This document shows positions 43,269 through 51,919 of a stretch of 64,000 nt of DNA, piece after piece. The notes beneath the pieces were generated by a model. It was not told the DNA's origin, did no database searches, and saw only the letters and a program-made list of their open reading frames with translations. Made by a program: the position numbers and the translations under genes. How positions within the stretch are numbered: position 1 is the first letter of the stretch; each line of letters starts with the position of its first letter. This DNA comes from Xanthobacteraceae bacterium (GTDB lineage: Bacteria > Pseudomonadota > Alphaproteobacteria > Rhizobiales > Xanthobacteraceae), in NCBI GenBank assembly GCA_030037645.1, contig JASHQI010000019.1, forward strand, positions 1 to 64,000, given 5' to 3'.

Positions 43269-44300
43269 ATGCAGCTACGCAATGGGATCATTGAGGCCAT
43301 CGGCAACACGCCATTGATCACGCTCAAGCGCGTTTCAGCCGAAACGGGCTGTACCATTCTTGGCAAGGCCGAATTCATGAATCCCGGCCAATCGGTAAAG
43401 GACCGCACCGCCCTGTTCATTATTGAAGATGCCGTGAAAAAAGGCGAACTGCGTCCTGGCGGCGTTATCGTCGAGGGGACTGCAGGCAATACCGGCATCG
43501 GCCTTGCGCTGGTTGGCAACGCGATGGGCTTTCGCACGGTGATCGTCATCCCCGAGACACAGAGCCAGGAGAAGAAAGATACGCTGCGGCTGTGCGGCGC
43601 TGAACTGATCGAAGTCCCTGCTGTTCCCTATTCCAATCCCAACAATTACGTGAAGGTGTCCGGCCGGCTCGCTGCGCAACTGGCGAAGTCCGAGCCGAAC
43701 GGTGCGATCTGGGCCAATCAATTCGACAACATTGCCAATCGTCAGGGCCACGTCGAGACCACCGGGCCGGAAATCTGGCAACAGACCGACGGCAAGGTCG
43801 ACGGTTTTGTCTGCGCGGCGGGCACCGGCGGCACACTTGCCGGCGTCGGCATGGCGCTCAAGGCGCGCAGCAGCGCCGTACGCATCGCAATCGCCGATCC
43901 CATGGGCGCCGCATTGTACAGTTACTACACGACGGGCAAGCTGAGGTCCGAAGGATCATCGATCACTGAAGGTATCGGCCAAGGTCGCATCACGAAGAAT
44001 CTCGAAGATGCTCCGATCGACGTGGCCTATCAGATTCCCGACGCGGAGGCGGTGCCGATCATCTTCGACCTCCTTGAGCATGAAGGTCTGTGCCTCGGCG
44101 GCTCTTCGGGTATCAACGTTGCCGGCGCCGTACGCCTCGCCAAGGAACTTGGCCCGGGGCACGTGATCGTGACCGTTCTTGCCGACTACGGCACGCGTTA
44201 TCAATCCAAGCTGTTCAATCCTGCATTCCTGCGTGAAAAAAAGCTCCCAGTGCCGGCTTGGCTCGAGTCCAAGTCGCACATCAAAACTCCTTACGAATGA
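43269..44300 (+). CDS. cysK: Cysteine synthase A
   Basis: A 343-residue PLP enzyme that makes cysteine from O-acetylserine and sulfide. It begins MQLRNGIIEAIGNTPLI. The PLP lysine is K44 in GQSVKDRTA, the substrate loop is EGTAGNTG, and the phosphate-binding loops are GTGGTLAG and LGGSSGIN. The C-terminus is about 20-30 residues longer than E. coli CysK. The stop overlaps the start of the sulfurtransferase gene (ATGA), so the two are coupled. Palindromic elements end 54 bp upstream. Confidence 0.95.
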   Translation: MQLRNGIIEAIGNTPLITLKRVSAETGCTILGKAEFMNPGQSVKDRTALFIIEDAVKKGELRPGGVIVEGTAGNTGIGLALVGNAMGFRTVIVIPETQSQEKKDTLRLCGAELIEVPAVPYSNPNNYVKVSGRLAAQLAKSEPNGAIWANQFDNIANRQGHVETTGPEIWQQTDGKVDGFVCAAGTGGTLAGVGMALKARSSAVRIAIADPMGAALYSYYTTGKLRSEGSSITEGIGQGRITKNLEDAPIDVAYQIPDAEAVPIIFDLLEHEGLCLGGSSGINVAGAVRLAKELGPGHVIVTVLADYGTRYQSKLFNPAFLREKKLPVPAWLESKSHIKTPYE

Positions 44301-45220
44301 ACTCCTCGACCGGATCGGCGTTGTTTGTTGAATTCGCGAGTCGAAAAATGCTCAGAACCGAAAAAGAGCCCAACCCATCACCTACCAGCCGCTGGCTCAA
44401 ATCGACCGAATGGCTTGCCGGCCATTTGCGGGATGCCAATGTCATAGCCGTGGATGGATCGTATTTTCTGCCGACGCAGAAGCGCGATGCCCATGCCGAG
44501 TATCGCGCCGGCCACATCCCCGGCGCCGTGTTCTTCGACATCGAGGTCGTCAGCGATCATTCGACGGACTTGCCGCACATGCTGCCGGGCCCAGCGCTAT
44601 TTGGCGAAGCGGTCGGCGCGCTTGGCATCGGCAACGACGATACGGTGCTTGTTTATGACAGCCTCGGGCTTTACTCTGCCGCGCGCGTTTGGTGGACGTT
44701 CCGCATCTTCGGCGCCAAGACGGTGTACATCCTCGATGGCGGGCTGCCGCAATGGAAGGCCGAAGGCCGGCCGCTCGAAACCGGCGATACCAAGCGCACC
44801 CCGAAAAAATTCAACGCCGAAATGAATGTCGGCGCGGTCGCCATGCTCGCCGACGTGCGCATGGCGCTCGCCGACGGAAGCGCGCAGATCGTCGACGCAC
44901 GCTCGGCAGAGCGTTTCAGCGGCAAGGCACCTGAACCGCGTCCCGGACTGCGCTCCGGTCATATGCCGGGCGCTTTCAACCTGCCATTCGACCGCGTCCT
45001 TGAGAAAGGCCGCCTCGCTTCGCCTGAACGCATCGCGGCGGCGTTTAATGATGCCGGCGTCGACCTCGACAAACCGATCATCACCTCATGTGGCTCCGGC
45101 GTCACCGCCGCGATTCTGACCTTGGCGCTTGAATCGATTGGCAAAACGCCGCAAGGCCTTTACGACGGCTCGTGGTCTGAATGGGGCTCGCGCCCCGACG
45201 TTGCAGTTGTCCGCGATTAG
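44297..45220 (+). CDS. sseA: 3-mercaptopyruvate sulfurtransferase
   Basis: A 307-residue tandem-rhodanese enzyme that moves sulfur from mercaptopyruvate to a thiol acceptor. The first domain (residues 30-150) is inactive; the second carries the catalytic Cys in TSCGSGVTA. That loop is the mercaptopyruvate type rather than the CRKG(V/I)T thiosulfate type. RAGHIPGAVFFDIE and SGHMPGAFNLPFD are the usual domain markers. The ATG at 44297 overlaps the cysK stop; the ATG at 44348 is a possible shorter start. Confidence 0.93.
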   Translation: MNSSTGSALFVEFASRKMLRTEKEPNPSPTSRWLKSTEWLAGHLRDANVIAVDGSYFLPTQKRDAHAEYRAGHIPGAVFFDIEVVSDHSTDLPHMLPGPALFGEAVGALGIGNDDTVLVYDSLGLYSAARVWWTFRIFGAKTVYILDGGLPQWKAEGRPLETGDTKRTPKKFNAEMNVGAVAMLADVRMALADGSAQIVDARSAERFSGKAPEPRPGLRSGHMPGAFNLPFDRVLEKGRLASPERIAAAFNDAGVDLDKPIITSCGSGVTAAILTLALESIGKTPQGLYDGSWSEWGSRPDVAVVRD

Positions 45221-45333
45221 GCAAAAATGGGAGGCCAATGGCCACTATTGCGTGAAAGCAAAATCAGGTACCGAGCCGGATTCCTCTGGGTCTGATCTAG
45301 CCGCGTTGCTACGCTGCGCCAACGGGGTTCCAC

Positions 45334-46371
45334 ATGATCTTCCGCCAGCTTTTTGACAGCACCTCAGGCACCTACACCTATCTCATTGCCAGCCGCCGTG
45401 GTGGTGAGGCGTTGATCATCGATCCTGTTCTGGAAAAGGTCGATCGTTACCTGCAGCTTGTGCGTGAGCTCGATGTGAAGCTGGTCAAGGCGATCGACAC
45501 TCACCTGCATGCCGATCACGTCACCGGGCTCGGCGCACTGCGCGACCGCATCCATTGCATCACGGTCATGGGAGAGCAAACCCATGCCGATGTCGTCTCC
45601 ATGCGCGTGGCAGAAGGCGATCATATCGCGGTCGAGGGGTTGCGCCTCGACGTTCTCTACACTCCGGGCCACACCGACGATTCCTATTCGTTCCTATGGG
45701 CCGACCGCGTCTTCACCGGCGACACGCTGCTCATCCGTGGCACCGGTCGCACCGATTTTCAGAACGGCGACCCGCGCGAGCAATACGATTCGCTGTTCAA
45801 CAAGCTCTTGAAGCTACCCGACGAGACGCTGGTCTTTCCGGCGCACGACTATAAGGGCGACACGGTTTCGACCATCGGTGAGGAGAAGCTGTTCAACCCG
45901 CGGCTTCAGGTCAAATCGATCGACGAATATGTCGATTTGATGCAGAACCTGAAATTGTCAAATCCGAAGATGATGGACGTGGCGGTGCCGGCCAATATGC
46001 GCGTCGGCTTGCATCAGGAGGAGATCGCACGCAAGGGTTGGGCATTGTCGGCAGCCGAAGCGATCGCTTTGTGCGGCCGCCCGGATGTGGCGATCGTCGA
46101 TTTGCGCGAGAGAGGCGAACGTGACAAGCACGGCATTATTCCCGGCTCATTGCACGCGCCCTATCCGGACCTTCAGGAAAACATCGGCGCGGGAGGCATG
46201 CTGCACGAATTGGCGGCCGCGACCGGCAAGCGGATTGTCTTCTACTGCGCGTTCGGCGAGCGTTCGGCGATGGCGGTGCAGGCGGCGCAGGATGCAGGTC
46301 TGAAGACGGCCTGCCACATCCAGGGCGGCATTGATGCCTGGAAGAAAGCGGACGGGCCCGTATCTCGCTGA
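45334..46371 (+). CDS. Persulfide dioxygenase (ETHE1-like) fused to a rhodanese domain
   Basis: A 345-residue fusion. The N-terminal metallo-beta-lactamase fold (1-225) holds the ETHE1 markers THLHADHVTGLG, TPGHTDDSYSF, FTGDTLLIRGTGRTDFQ and FPAHDYKG, including the His/His/Asp iron site. A rhodanese domain (about 245-340) follows with its catalytic Cys in FYCAFGERSAM. ETHE1-type enzymes oxidise glutathione persulfide to sulfite; with a rhodanese the sulfite can go on to thiosulfate. It lies 113 bp after sseA, in line with cysK-sseA. Confidence 0.93.
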   Translation: MIFRQLFDSTSGTYTYLIASRRGGEALIIDPVLEKVDRYLQLVRELDVKLVKAIDTHLHADHVTGLGALRDRIHCITVMGEQTHADVVSMRVAEGDHIAVEGLRLDVLYTPGHTDDSYSFLWADRVFTGDTLLIRGTGRTDFQNGDPREQYDSLFNKLLKLPDETLVFPAHDYKGDTVSTIGEEKLFNPRLQVKSIDEYVDLMQNLKLSNPKMMDVAVPANMRVGLHQEEIARKGWALSAAEAIALCGRPDVAIVDLRERGERDKHGIIPGSLHAPYPDLQENIGAGGMLHELAAATGKRIVFYCAFGERSAMAVQAAQDAGLKTACHIQGGIDAWKKADGPVSR

Positions 46372-46428
46372 CGCGCACGCCGTTCCCGGCACCACGCCGC
46401 CTCGCCCGCCAACGTCGAAAGACGCGAA

Positions 46429-46450
46429 AGCCGCAGGGACTCCTGCGGCT
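46429..46450 (+). terminator. Terminator-like hairpin after the persulfide dioxygenase gene
   Basis: AGCCGCAGG (46429-46437) pairs perfectly with CCTGCGGCT (46442-46450) over a 4-nt loop, 58 bp after the stop. The following sequence (TCCGTCGTTG) has only a weak T-run, so termination may be partial. Confidence 0.6.
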
Positions 46451-46509
46451 TCCGTCGTTGCACCCGCTGCGGGGAGGCGAAATTCAGCGAGCGCTGGGCA
46501 AACCTGAGA

Positions 46510-46578
46510 GTCATCCCGAAAAGTGCCTACCGGTTTCTCGAAGCCCAATCCGGGGCGGAGAAGTTCGGAAGGGATGAC
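46510..46578. repeat. Dispersed rhizobial palindromic repeat (degenerate)
   Basis: GTCATCCC (46510-46517) pairs with GGGATGAC (46571-46578). The inner sequence CCGAAAAGTGCCTACCGGTT then CTCG matches the common rhizobial intergenic pattern CCGAAAAGTG-n4-CCGGTTTTCGG. It lies just downstream of the Spy-like gene. It is of a different type from the CTAG-ended elements. Confidence 0.6.
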
Positions 46579-46597
46579 GTTCCACTTGAAACTCAAC

Positions 46598-47341
46598 TTA
46601 GAGCTGCGAACCCTGATCACCATCGCGATCCATCATGTGGTGATGCATTCTGTCGCCCGGACCGCGACCGTTCTCTCCGAACTGACGATGGTCCTGGCTC
46701 CAGCCTTGACCGTTCTGGGCAAACCGATGGCCGCCCCAGCCTTCGCCGTTCTGACCGAAGCGGCGACCGTTCTGTCCCCAGCCGTGGCCGTCTTGGCCGC
46801 GGCCTTGCCGCCAACCGCCGCGATTGGAGCCTTGCCGATGGTGATGCGGCCGTAACATTCGCGCGAGAATCGTGAAGCGGGACTTCTGTTGATCGGTGAG
46901 GCTCTGGTACAGCGGTGCGCCGGTGTCGGCGATCTGTTTGAGCGCGGCGCTCATCTTGGTCATGGCGTCGGCCCGATGACCCAGCCGGTCAAAGGGGCCG
47001 GTCGGGCTCTGAGTCTGGTTCTGAGTCTGGTGCTGTTGGCGAGCCGCCTGCCGGGCCTGCATGCGCTGGATTCGCAATTGGACCATATTGCGCAAGGCGC
47101 CCTCGAATGCCGGCCAATTCTTCGCCTGATCTGGAGTGAGCTCCAGTCCGGCCTTCAACGCGGCGATACGAGCATCGGCAAACGCCGTAACGTCGTCCGC
47201 AGTGAGCCGATGGTGTTGATGTTCGACGCGCGGGCCACGATTGCCAAAGGCATCACGACCGTCGGGGCCCTGTTGCGCAAACACATACGAAGACCCGGCA
47301 ATTGCGAGCACTGCCGTGGCGGCGATGATGGGCTTGAGCAT
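46598..47341 (-). CDS. Spy/CpxP-like periplasmic LTxxQ protein with a Gly/Asn/Gln repeat tail
   Basis: A 247-residue exported protein starting MLKPIIAATAVLAIAGSSYV with a signal peptide ending near AFAQ-like VFAQ. The helical core has LTPDQAKNWPAFE and LTDQQKSRFTIL, the LTxxQ motifs of Spy and CpxP, which are periplasmic chaperones and envelope-stress sensors. The last 80 residues are a low-complexity tail of imperfect 11-14-residue units (GRRFGQNGEGW, GHRFAQNGQGW, HRQFGENGRG) ending in a His-rich stretch. The GAGGAGG ribosome site supports the ATG at 47339-47341. Confidence 0.88.
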   Translation of the reverse strand: MLKPIIAATAVLAIAGSSYVFAQQGPDGRDAFGNRGPRVEHQHHRLTADDVTAFADARIAALKAGLELTPDQAKNWPAFEGALRNMVQLRIQRMQARQAARQQHQTQNQTQSPTGPFDRLGHRADAMTKMSAALKQIADTGAPLYQSLTDQQKSRFTILARMLRPHHHRQGSNRGGWRQGRGQDGHGWGQNGRRFGQNGEGWGGHRFAQNGQGWSQDHRQFGENGRGPGDRMHHHMMDRDGDQGSQL

Positions 47342-47540
47342 GTCATCCTCCTCAGATGTGCAACTTGCCCAAAATAATGAACCGCCCTTGCAGCATGACA
47401 AGTTAAACTTTGTACAGATTAAATTCTATACATGTTACGGCTTTGTAATGTTGGTCCGTAGGCTTGCTTCTTCAAGTATAGATAAAGTAATAATTCTTGA
47501 GGCGAGTAATTTTATATAATGGACCATAGTCGCATTGCTA
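47342..47540. promoter_or_regulatory. AT-rich upstream region of the Spy-like gene
   Basis: About 120 bp (roughly 47400-47520) are far richer in A and T than the surroundings, with runs such as TTTGTACAGATTAAATTC and AATTTTATATAATGG. It must carry the promoter of the Spy-like gene on the minus strand and receives the 3' end of aapP. Exact promoter elements could not be assigned. Confidence 0.4.
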
Positions 47541-48314
47541 TCAGCGCAAAATCTGTTCCAGGAACAGCCGTGTTCTCGGGTGCTGCGGATGATCGAAAAA
47601 TCCTTTGGGTTCGTTGATCTCCACGATCTGCCCTTCATCCATGAAGATGACGCGATCAGCAACCTGCCGTGCAAAGCCCATCTCGTGGGAGACGACAAGC
47701 ATCGTGATGCCGTCGGTTGCAAGCGCCACCATAGTGTCGAGCACCTCTTTGACCATTTCCGGATCGAGTGCCGAGGTCGGCTCATCGAACAGCATGATGT
47801 TCGGGTTCATGCACAACGCGCGCGCGATAGCGACGCGCTGTTGCTGACCGCCGGACAAGCGCGCCGGATATTTGTGCGCCTGATCCGGTATCTTGACGCG
47901 CTCGAGATAACGCATGGCGAGCGCCTCGGCGTCGTGCTTGGGCATTCGGCGCACCCAGATCGGCGCCAACGTGCAATTTTCGAGCACGGTCAGATGGGGA
48001 AACAAATTGAATTGCTGGAATACCATGCCGACATCGCGACGCACGGCGACGATGTGCTTTGGCTCGTCGGTCAACTCGATACCGTCAACGACGATACGGC
48101 CGCGCTGCCAGTCCTCCAGCCGGTTGATACAGCGCAACAGCGTCGACTTGCCGCCACCGGAAGGCCCACAGATCACAATGCGCTCGCCGCGCCCGACTTT
48201 GAGGTTGATGTCGCGTAGAACGTGAAAATCGCCGTACCATTTGTGCAAATCGATGATTTCGACCGCGACCTCGGCGCGTGCTCTGTCGCCTGCGTCTTCG
48301 CAATGCTGTGCCAT
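47541..48314 (-). CDS. aapP: General L-amino acid ABC transporter, ATP-binding protein
   Basis: A 257-residue ABC ATPase. Walker A is GPSGGGKST, the signature [15 protein letters not shown], Walker [13 protein letters not shown] and the switch His is in VVSHEMGF. The residues around [29 protein letters not shown] are characteristic of polar amino-acid importers. It is the last gene of aapJQMP, 13 bp after aapM. In Rhizobium, Aap takes up a broad range of L-amino acids and supports bacteroid function. Confidence 0.95.
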   Translation of the reverse strand: MAQHCEDAGDRARAEVAVEIIDLHKWYGDFHVLRDINLKVGRGERIVICGPSGGGKSTLLRCINRLEDWQRGRIVVDGIELTDEPKHIVAVRRDVGMVFQQFNLFPHLTVLENCTLAPIWVRRMPKHDAEALAMRYLERVKIPDQAHKYPARLSGGQQQRVAIARALCMNPNIMLFDEPTSALDPEMVKEVLDTMVALATDGITMLVVSHEMGFARQVADRVIFMDEGQIVEINEPKGFFDHPQHPRTRLFLEQILR

Positions 48315-48327
48315 GGCCGCCGCCCCT

Positions 48328-49491
48328 TTAGCTCCGCCCGGCGCGGGAAAGATGCGCTTCTACGCTTCGCGCATAGCGCGACATGCCGTAACAGCAAATG
48401 AAATAGAACAGCCCGGCGAAGACGTATCCGGTCACGCTGGTGAACGGGCTGGCCCATTTCGGATCGCCCCGCGCCGCTTCGACGGTCCCCAAAAAATCGA
48501 AGATGCCGACGATGAAGACGAGCGTAGTGTCCTTGAACAGGCCGATGAAGGTGTTGACGATGTTCGGCAACGTCACACGCAGCGCCTGCGGCAGGACGAC
48601 AAGCGCCATCATGCGCCCATAACCGAGCCCCAGCGCGCGCGCCGCCTCGTATTGACCGCGCGGGATCGCCGCCAGGCCGCCGCGAACGACCTCCGCCATG
48701 TAGGCCGAAGCGAACAGCGCAACACCGATCAGCGCGCGAACGAGCTTGTCGGGCGAAAAACGTTCCGGGACAAACAACGGCAACATCACGCTTGCCATGA
48801 ACAGCACGGTGATCAACGGCACGCCACGGACAAATTCGATGAAGGTCACCGAGAGCAACCTGACCACGGGAATATGCGAGCGGCGTGATAGCGCCAACGC
48901 GATGCCGAGCGGCAGCGAGACGACCATGCCCACCGTTGCGACCACGATCGTCACCAGTACGCCACCCCATAGCGAGGTCGGGACCGCGGCGAGACCGATC
49001 GCCGGAAAACCGCTGAGCAAGACGAATGAGATGATCGGCAGCACGACAAAAAAATAAACGGCTCCGAGATCGCGGCGCGGCGCCGACGGCCATAACAGCC
49101 ATCCGGCGCCGAACGACAGCGCGAGAAAGAACGTATCGACCCGCCAGCGCTGGTCGATCGGATAAAAGGCATAGACAAAATACGATATCCACATCCGCAC
49201 GAACGCCCAGCAGGCGCCCGGTTGCGGATTCGTCGCGGAGGCGAGGCAGGCTTGCCGATCAGTTCCCGTCCACACCGCGTCAATCAGAAAGAACCGCAGC
49301 AAGGGCGGTACGGCCCAGGCGATGAACAGGATGCAGATGATGGTGAGCGCGATATTTCCAGGCGTAGAGAACAGGTTTGACCGCAGCCAGCCGAACAGGC
49401 CCGCCTGCGTTGTGGGCGGTGGCAGGCGCCCCACCGGAACCTGGCGCAGATAGGAGCGCGGCGTGTCGGATATCGTGGTCATTGGCGTCAC
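48328..49491 (-). CDS. aapM: General L-amino acid ABC transporter permease AapM
   Basis: A 387-residue permease with a long N-terminal part (three membrane segments within residues 35-170) before the conserved five-helix HisM-type core. The EAA-like motif is seen as [31 protein letters not shown] periplasmic loop contains [20 protein letters not shown], typical of AapM. Its start overlaps the aapQ stop by four bases. Confidence 0.95.
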   Translation of the reverse strand: MTPMTTISDTPRSYLRQVPVGRLPPPTTQAGLFGWLRSNLFSTPGNIALTIICILFIAWAVPPLLRFFLIDAVWTGTDRQACLASATNPQPGACWAFVRMWISYFVYAFYPIDQRWRVDTFFLALSFGAGWLLWPSAPRRDLGAVYFFVVLPIISFVLLSGFPAIGLAAVPTSLWGGVLVTIVVATVGMVVSLPLGIALALSRRSHIPVVRLLSVTFIEFVRGVPLITVLFMASVMLPLFVPERFSPDKLVRALIGVALFASAYMAEVVRGGLAAIPRGQYEAARALGLGYGRMMALVVLPQALRVTLPNIVNTFIGLFKDTTLVFIVGIFDFLGTVEAARGDPKWASPFTSVTGYVFAGLFYFICCYGMSRYARSVEAHLSRAGRS

Positions 49492-50660
49492 CGCTCCACC
49501 ACCGCAGTCGCGCGCCCATAAATGTTCATCGACAGGGATATGACGAGGCTGATCGTGAGATAAACCGCCATGGTGATGGCGACCACTTCGACCGCCTGGC
49601 CGGTGATATTCAGCACCGTGCCGGTAAAGATCTGGACGAGATCGGGATAACCAATGGCGACCGCGAGCGACGAGTTCTTGATCAGATTGAGGTACTGGCT
49701 GGTGAGCGGTGGAATGATGACCCGCAAGGCCTGCGGCACTACGATGAGGCGCAGCGTGGTCGCCGAGCGCAGCCCAAGCGCCTGCGCCGCTTCCGTCTGC
49801 CCCGCTGGAACGGCAAGAACGCCGGCACGCACCACCTCGGCGATGAAGGCGGCCGTATAAACCGTCAGCGCGATCAACAGCGCGGCGAATTCCGGCAACA
49901 CTTCGATGCCGCCGGTGACATTGAAGCGGCCCAGAGCCGGAAAATGGAACGATAGCGGCAACCCGGCCAATACGAAGGCAACGAGCGGCAGGCCGCCGAT
50001 CAGGCCGACCGCAGCCCAGAAAATACGCGTGCGCCTGCCGCTGCGCGCCTGTCGGCCGCGCGCCCAGGACCGCAGCAGCAGCGCGGCGACGACACCGACG
50101 AGCAAAGCAATGACAACGGCACCAAATCCCGGCCCGAATTCGGGCCGCGGCAGAAACAGGCCGCGATTATTGAGGAATCCGCCGCCCGGCAGTGCGATGC
50201 TGCCCTGCAGCTCCGGCAAAGATTTCAGAACCGCGTTGTACCAGAACAAAAGCTGCAGCAGCAGCGGTACGTTACGGACCAGCTCCACATAACCGCCGGC
50301 CAGGCACGCCACCAGCCAATTGCGCGACAGCCGCGCGATCCCCACCACGAAGCCGAGGATCGTGGCGAGCACGATCCCGATTCCGGAAACAAACAGCGTA
50401 TTGAGCAAGCCGACCCAGAACGCGCGCCCGAATGTCGATGTGCTTGCGGAATAATGGATCAACGTCTGGCTGATGTCGAAACCGGCCGTGTTGTTCCAAA
50501 AGCCGAACCCGGTTGCGATGTTGGCATGTGCGAGGTTCTGCGCCGCATTGACCACGGCGGCGTAAGCGAGGCCTCCCACGATGAGGAGCAGCGCGACCTG
50601 AAACGCAAGACTGCCCAGGTATCGCGTGTTGCGCGCCGGCACTCGAACCCTATCAGCCAT
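49488..50660 (-). CDS. aapQ: General L-amino acid ABC transporter permease AapQ
   Basis: A 390-residue permease with N-terminal TM segment (LAFQVALLLIVGGLAYAAV), a long periplasmic loop (FGFWNNTAGFDISQTLI) and a HisQ-type core. The EAA-like motif is TEAAQALGLRSATTLRLIVVPQALRVIIPP. The ATG at 50658-50660 was chosen; an upstream in-frame ATG adds 11 residues. It lies between aapJ (43 bp) and aapM (overlap). Confidence 0.95.
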   Translation of the reverse strand: MADRVRVPARNTRYLGSLAFQVALLLIVGGLAYAAVVNAAQNLAHANIATGFGFWNNTAGFDISQTLIHYSASTSTFGRAFWVGLLNTLFVSGIGIVLATILGFVVGIARLSRNWLVACLAGGYVELVRNVPLLLQLLFWYNAVLKSLPELQGSIALPGGGFLNNRGLFLPRPEFGPGFGAVVIALLVGVVAALLLRSWARGRQARSGRRTRIFWAAVGLIGGLPLVAFVLAGLPLSFHFPALGRFNVTGGIEVLPEFAALLIALTVYTAAFIAEVVRAGVLAVPAGQTEAAQALGLRSATTLRLIVVPQALRVIIPPLTSQYLNLIKNSSLAVAIGYPDLVQIFTGTVLNITGQAVEVVAITMAVYLTISLVISLSMNIYGRATAVVER

Positions 50661-50703
50661 CGACCTGCCCTTGGCAGCGGCGACCGGTGGCAAATTTCAG
50701 CGC

Positions 50704-51726
50704 TCAGCGGATCGGTAGTCCGTATTGCAAGCCGCCCTTGGTCCACAACGCATTGAGGCCACGCGCTATCTTCAACGGCGAGCCCTGACCGACATTGCGC
50801 TCGAAGCTTTCGCCGTAATTGCCGACGAATTTGATGATGCGGTACGCCCAATCGTTAGACAGACCAAGGGATTGGCCGAACTGTTCCTCAACACCGAGCA
50901 GCCGCCGGATCTCGGGATTTGGGGATTTCAACTGACCGTCGACGTTGTTTTTGGTCACGCCAAGCTCCTCGGCGTCGACCATCGCGTAATGAGTCCACCG
51001 CACGATGTCTTCCCAGCTGTCGTCGCCTTGACGGACCGCCGGGCTGAGAGGCTCCTTGGAGATGATCTCGGGCAGCACGATATTATCGCTCGGATTGCTC
51101 AGAAGCAGGCGCGACCCGTAAAGACCCGAAGAGTCGGTGGTAAACGCATCGCATCGGCTCGAATCGTAGGCCTTCAGCGCCTCATCCAATGTCGCAAATG
51201 TCACGGTCTTGAGCGACATGTTGTTGGAGCGGAAATAATCAGCAAGATTAAGCTCGGTGGTGGTGCCTTGTTGCACGCACACCGACGCGCCGTTGAGCTC
51301 CAGCGCCGAACTCACCTTGAGCGCCTTGCGCACCATGAAACCCTGACCGTCATAGTAATTGACGGCGGCGAAATCGACCCCGAGCGTGGTATCGCGGGAC
51401 ATTGTCCAGGTGGTGTTGCGCGACAAGACATCGACTTCGCCCGATTGCAGCGCCGTAAAGCGGTTGGCAGCCGTCAGCGGAACGAATTTGACTTTGGTCG
51501 GATCGTTGAAAATTGCCGCGGCAATGGCGCGGCAGAAATCGACGTCAAAACCGGTCCAGTTGCCCTGCGGATCCGGCATGCCGAAGCCCGCGAGCTGACC
51601 ATTCGAGCCGCAGACGAGCTCACCGCGGTCCTGGACCGCTTTCAGCGTCGGCGACTGTGACCATGCTGCCTGCATGCCGAATGCAAGCAACGTTGCAATG
51701 GCGAATGCCGTAGCTAAACGTTTCAT
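50704..51726 (-). CDS. aapJ: General L-amino acid ABC transporter substrate-binding protein
   Basis: A 340-residue periplasmic binding protein with signal peptide MKRLATAFAIATLLAFGMQA cleaved near AWSQ. Family features are LKAVQDRGELVCGSNGQLAG, WTGFDVDFCRAIAAAIF, SRNTTWTMSRDTTLGVDF and GQGSPLKIARGLNALWTKGG. AAGGATC precedes the ATG at 51724-51726, and upstream in-frame starts would add 73 unrelated residues. It is first gene of the operon and divergent from metC over 193 bp. Confidence 0.95.
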   Translation of the reverse strand: MKRLATAFAIATLLAFGMQAAWSQSPTLKAVQDRGELVCGSNGQLAGFGMPDPQGNWTGFDVDFCRAIAAAIFNDPTKVKFVPLTAANRFTALQSGEVDVLSRNTTWTMSRDTTLGVDFAAVNYYDGQGFMVRKALKVSSALELNGASVCVQQGTTTELNLADYFRSNNMSLKTVTFATLDEALKAYDSSRCDAFTTDSSGLYGSRLLLSNPSDNIVLPEIISKEPLSPAVRQGDDSWEDIVRWTHYAMVDAEELGVTKNNVDGQLKSPNPEIRRLLGVEEQFGQSLGLSNDWAYRIIKFVGNYGESFERNVGQGSPLKIARGLNALWTKGGLQYGLPIR

Positions 51727-51919
51727 GATCGGATCCTTCAGCATGAATGAATTGCGCGCCCAAGCCCCAGCAAGTCCGGCGCATCCAAGGCAGCTCCCCC
51801 GCCTGCTCGCATCAGAGGACCATCGCGCAGCGAGGTCAAGGGGTTGACGAGAGCGCCGGATGCCGGGGTAATGGCGTCGACAACCGATCCGCGCAGCAAG
51901 GCGCGACGGAGGGACGGCC

